Below are positions 61,557 through 64,000 of a stretch of DNA of 64,000 nt, piece by piece. The notes beneath the pieces were generated by a model, which saw nothing but the letters and a program-made list of their open reading frames with translations, ran no database searches and had not been told where the DNA came from. Each line of letters starts with the position of its first letter. Within the stretch, counting starts at the first letter, position 1. Both the position numbers and the translations under genes were made by a program. This stretch comes from Rhodovarius crocodyli (GTDB lineage Bacteria; Pseudomonadota; Alphaproteobacteria; Acetobacterales; Acetobacteraceae). The DNA lies in the NCBI RefSeq assembly GCF_004005855.1, contig NZ_SACL01000012.1, positions 1-64,000 of the forward strand, given 5' to 3'.

Positions 61557-63433
61557 GAAACTCCGGCCCCGAAATCCCAGATCGGCCGGATCGCATCCGA
61601 CGCGATCTGCGCCATGATCGAATAGCCGTTGTCGTTCGGGTGCGTGCCGTCCGCGCTGGTGGTGCTGTCGCTGGGCCAGCCCGCCGCGCCCATCACAGGG
61701 TCAGCCGCGTAGTCCGCGATGGCGTCGATCCGGTTCCGGCCGGTGTTGGCCCGCACCAGCGCGTTGTAGGCGTCCTTGATAACGATCTGCGGCGCCGTGA
61801 ACACCCCACGCGGAATGATCGTGCCCCACACCCAGCGCGGCCGGGCGAAGCCCCGAGCGTCGGCATAGGCGTTCACGATGTCCATGGCCTGCATGCCCAG
61901 CTCGAACAGGTCTGCCGCGCTGGTGCCGTTGTTCACGATGTCATTCGTGCCGAGGGACCACAGGATAACGTTGTTCCTGGCGCCGGGCCGAAGCTCCCGG
62001 ATCAGATAGGCCGCCGTTGCAGGCGCGAAGTTGGCCGCCGTCTCGCCCGACCGGGACAGGCTGACAAAGCGCGCGGGCAGGCCGAGGCGCTGCATCCACA
62101 GCTTGGTGGGCGTGCGGATCAGCGTCGCCTTCAGCCCGAACGTGATGCTGTCGCCGCGCGCGATGATCGTGTCTTGGTTCTGCGGGACGATGCCAAAGCG
62201 CGAGGTCAGGCAGGCTTGGACCGTCTCTCGGTCAGCCTCGGAAAGCTCGGACTGGTAGATCACCAGGGCCGCCCATTCGAAGTCGCTCCCCGTGCCGTCG
62301 CTCCACGTCCCTACCGTGCCGCCGGCCATGCTTGCGGCCGTCATGCTGTTCTGGGTGGCGTGCGCGTTGTCGAGGAACAGCCGGGTGGCGTTCGTGGCGC
62401 CAACCGTGGCGCCGTATACCGCGAGCGTGGCAGGCGCGCGGACATGCGTCAGCTTGGACTGGCCGCCGCCTTGCACGTTGTAGAGGAACGAACTGCCGCT
62501 CACGCCCAGCCGAAACGGGGTGGTGGCATGATACAGCTCGACCAGCGGCGTGTTGACCATGGCGCCAGGGCAGCGCGCCACCATGAACACCGATACCCCA
62601 GAGGTGCTGGTGGTCAGACCGGCGGGTATCGACAGGCTGTTGTTGGTCACGCCCGTGTTGAAGTTCGGGCCATCGTGCCGGATCATCCGGCCCTGAACGA
62701 GCCCATCCAGAGTGTTCATGGCGTCGATGTAGGGGCGCGCCGCTGCGGTCGCTTGCGTCATATGCGCTGCGCCGGTCGTCTGATCGTAGGCGATGGAAAT
62801 CCGAACGGTGGTCCCGGCCGCCCAGCGATCGACGAGAGCCCAATCCGGGGTTCCGTCTGCAAGGAACGGCACATCAAGAGTTGTGCTGTCGCTGGTCCGC
62901 ACCAGCCGGATGGCAGGGCCAGCGTAATCCGGGATCAGCCGGATCAAGCCATACACCGCAGCCGGCGTGCCCGGGAGGGTGCCGGGGGAACGCCGCTGCC
63001 ACGCCGCCTTCCCACTCGTCGTGCGGAAGGGCGCGAAGATCTGGCCGTTGTTATTCCACAGCGTGGTTTGGCGCCGGAACGCCGTCGCCGCCGCGCCCGA
63101 GCCATCGCCCGTGATGGTCACGGTCGGGTTGGTTGTGTAGCCGCTTCCGGGGTTGGTGATCTGGATCGCGACCACGGCGCCACCCTGTACCAGCGCAATG
63201 CCGGTCGCCGTGGTGCCGCTGCTGGGCGCCGCGAATGTCACGGTAGCCGCCGTGTACCCGCTACCGCCCGCGCTGACATAGACACCGGACAGGCGCCCCT
63301 CGGACGCGTTGGCATAGCCGAAGCCGAGGTCGTCAGACGCGACCGGGGCGCGGAGGCCAGCGGCGGGGAGGTAGGAATTTCTCAGGTAGGAACGGAATGT
63401 CCCGTAGCCGACCCCAGGGGCGGTGATCCTCAC
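61553..63433 (-). CDS. Phage tail protein with LamG-like and SGNH hydrolase domains
   Basis: A 626-residue probable tail fibre or spike. The N-terminal part has two GGSGYT/PGSGYT-type repeats (about 55-115). The middle (about 200-420) resembles a LamG-like beta-sandwich. The C-terminal 200 residues form an SGNH hydrolase with Ser429 in GDSITFG, Asn497 in GTND, and Asp595/His598 in DGTHPND. SGNH tail enzymes deacetylate or cleave host surface glycans. Its start overlaps the next upstream gene by four bases. Confidence 0.82.
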   Translation of the reverse strand: MRITAPGVGYGTFRSYLRNSYLPAAGLRAPVASDDLGFGYANASEGRLSGVYVSAGGSGYTAATVTFAAPSSGTTATGIALVQGGAVVAIQITNPGSGYTTNPTVTITGDGSGAAATAFRRQTTLWNNNGQIFAPFRTTSGKAAWQRRSPGTLPGTPAAVYGLIRLIPDYAGPAIRLVRTSDSTTLDVPFLADGTPDWALVDRWAAGTTVRISIAYDQTTGAAHMTQATAAARPYIDAMNTLDGLVQGRMIRHDGPNFNTGVTNNSLSIPAGLTTSTSGVSVFMVARCPGAMVNTPLVELYHATTPFRLGVSGSSFLYNVQGGGQSKLTHVRAPATLAVYGATVGATNATRLFLDNAHATQNSMTAASMAGGTVGTWSDGTGSDFEWAALVIYQSELSEADRETVQACLTSRFGIVPQNQDTIIARGDSITFGLKATLIRTPTKLWMQRLGLPARFVSLSRSGETAANFAPATAAYLIRELRPGARNNVILWSLGTNDIVNNGTSAADLFELGMQAMDIVNAYADARGFARPRWVWGTIIPRGVFTAPQIVIKDAYNALVRANTGRNRIDAIADYAADPVMGAAGWPSDSTTSADGTHPNDNGYSIMAQIASDAIRPIWDFGAGVS

Positions 63434-63756
63434 AGGCCGCCCTCCGCACGCTGGAATTGGATCAGGCCGGTGCCGTCAGGTGACACCAGCGCGACCTTCG
63501 TCCACGTCCCCGGAACCGTGATGATCTCGCCAGAGCCGGGCAGGATGGCGCCGCTGCGGTCCTCGCCGGTCGCCGTGACATCGCCGGATACCAGCGCGCT
63601 GTCGCCGTACTGGCGGTAGACGATGGTGTCGCCGAGGTTCAGGGCGATCAGGATCGTGCCGTTGGTTCCGGGGGTATTGGGCAGATCGGAAACCTGTGCC
63701 GTCGCGCCGACAGTATAGGTTTTCGCCCGCCCCGAGAGGGACAGTGGCTTAGTCAT
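63430..63756 (-). CDS. Small phage structural protein of unknown function
   Basis: A 108-residue protein, probably beta-rich, with many Gly/Thr residues and no membrane segment. I recognise no family. It is tightly coupled to the tail hydrolase (four-base overlap), so it may be a tail component. Confidence 0.7.
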   Translation of the reverse strand: MTKPLSLSGRAKTYTVGATAQVSDLPNTPGTNGTILIALNLGDTIVYRQYGDSALVSGDVTATGEDRSGAILPGSGEIITVPGTWTKVALVSPDGTGLIQFQRAEGGL

Positions 63757-63798
63757 GCGTCATCGAGCGCGGGTTAAGCGCGCTTCCTCTGCGAATGA

Positions 63799-64000
63799 TT
63801 AGGGAACCTGCTTGACGACGTTGCCGGCGGCGGCGTCCCGCCAGAAATCGCCGCTGCTCAGGCCGGCTGCGCTCGTCGGGAGGCTAGTCAGCCAGAGGCG
63901 GGACCACCGAGCGCCGGAGCCACCAAGCTCTCGCCCGGCCACCGCAGAACGCCAGCCGATGCCGTCCATGATGAACTGGTTGGCGCCGGCAGCCTGGAAT
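63799..64000 (-). CDS. Phage tail-type protein, C-terminal part (cut by the window edge)
   Basis: An open frame runs leftward from the window edge to TAA at 63799-63801, giving the last 66 residues. The end reads LPTSAAGLSSGDFWRD and VVKQVP, a motif common at the C-terminus of phage tail and minor structural proteins. The 5' part is outside the window. Confidence 0.7.
   Translation of the reverse strand, partial: FQAAGANQFIMDGIGWRSAVAGRELGGSGARWSRLWLTSLPTSAAGLSSGDFWRDAAAGNVVKQVP

Larger units (their letters stand above)
60011..64000. mobile_element. Left end of an integrated prophage (continues past the window)
   Basis: The region from the tRNA-Pro fragment at 60011 to the window end carries leftward phage genes: tail proteins, a tail hydrolase, a small membrane protein, an endolysin and spanins. 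Host-type genes stop at 59915. The integrase and the other attachment site are expected beyond 64000. Confidence 0.85.

Overview
The window is high-GC chromosomal DNA from an alphaproteobacterium, most likely a member of the Acetobacteraceae close to Roseomonas or Roseococcus. That placement is an inference from base composition, the several TctC/Bug binding proteins, COQ9, the ubiquinol-cytochrome c chaperone, DUF2842, FlbD-type flagellar control and a GC-rich intergenic repeat. About 60 kb is ordinary chromosome. The last 4 kb is the left end of an integrated phage.

Left to right. (1) 0.2-10.3 kb: a PhoX-family phosphatase gene and a compact leftward flagellar operon, fliF-fliG-fliN-flbD-flhA-flhF-flhG, with no fliH/flbE between fliG and fliN. 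(2) 10.5-16.4 kb, rightward: crotonase + TctC protein; a heptose-nucleotide pair (hddA and a fused hddC-gmhB); an amidase. (3) 16.6-20.4 kb, leftward: a three-subunit molybdenum hydroxylase of the form II CoxSLM type. (4) 20.4-30.0 kb, leftward: a dipeptide/oligopeptide ABC system with one permease (DppBCDF) and three paralogous binding proteins. (5) 30.0-34.4 kb: a DUF1194 protein divergent from a serralysin-like metalloprotease, then TctC protein + class III CoA-transferase. (6) 34.4-40.5 kb: a chemoreceptor ending in a PilZ domain, COQ9, peptide deformylase, ribosomal protein S21 and secreted proteins of unknown function. (7) 40.6-46.5 kb: an exported three-gene module (SH3 lipoprotein, beta-propeller-caspase, caspase). 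(8) 46.7-54.5 kb: an SDR, the classical yceD-rpmF-plsX-fabH cluster preceded by a cytochrome bc1 chaperone gene, BamE, two methyltransferases, YggU and a RutB-like hydrolase. (9) 54.6-59.9 kb: a LOV-domain hybrid histidine kinase, apt, DUF2842 and an orphan CoxL-like subunit. (10) 60.0-64.0 kb: a 45-base 3' fragment of tRNA-Pro (attachment site) followed by the leftward end of a prophage: tail proteins, a tail SGNH hydrolase, a small membrane protein, an endolysin and an overlapping inner/outer spanin pair. The integrase and intact tRNA would lie beyond the right edge.

Most genes sit in tight operons with ATGA or TGATG overlaps. A mosaic GC-rich repeat with a long perfect hairpin recurs between convergent gene ends near 0.1, 16.45 and 57.5 kb. 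The most interesting items are the exported caspase module, the LOV kinase with a histidine-less Hpt-like tail, the chemoreceptor-PilZ fusion, the HddC-GmhB fusion lacking most zinc ligands, the missing fliH, and the prophage boundary with its overlapping spanins.
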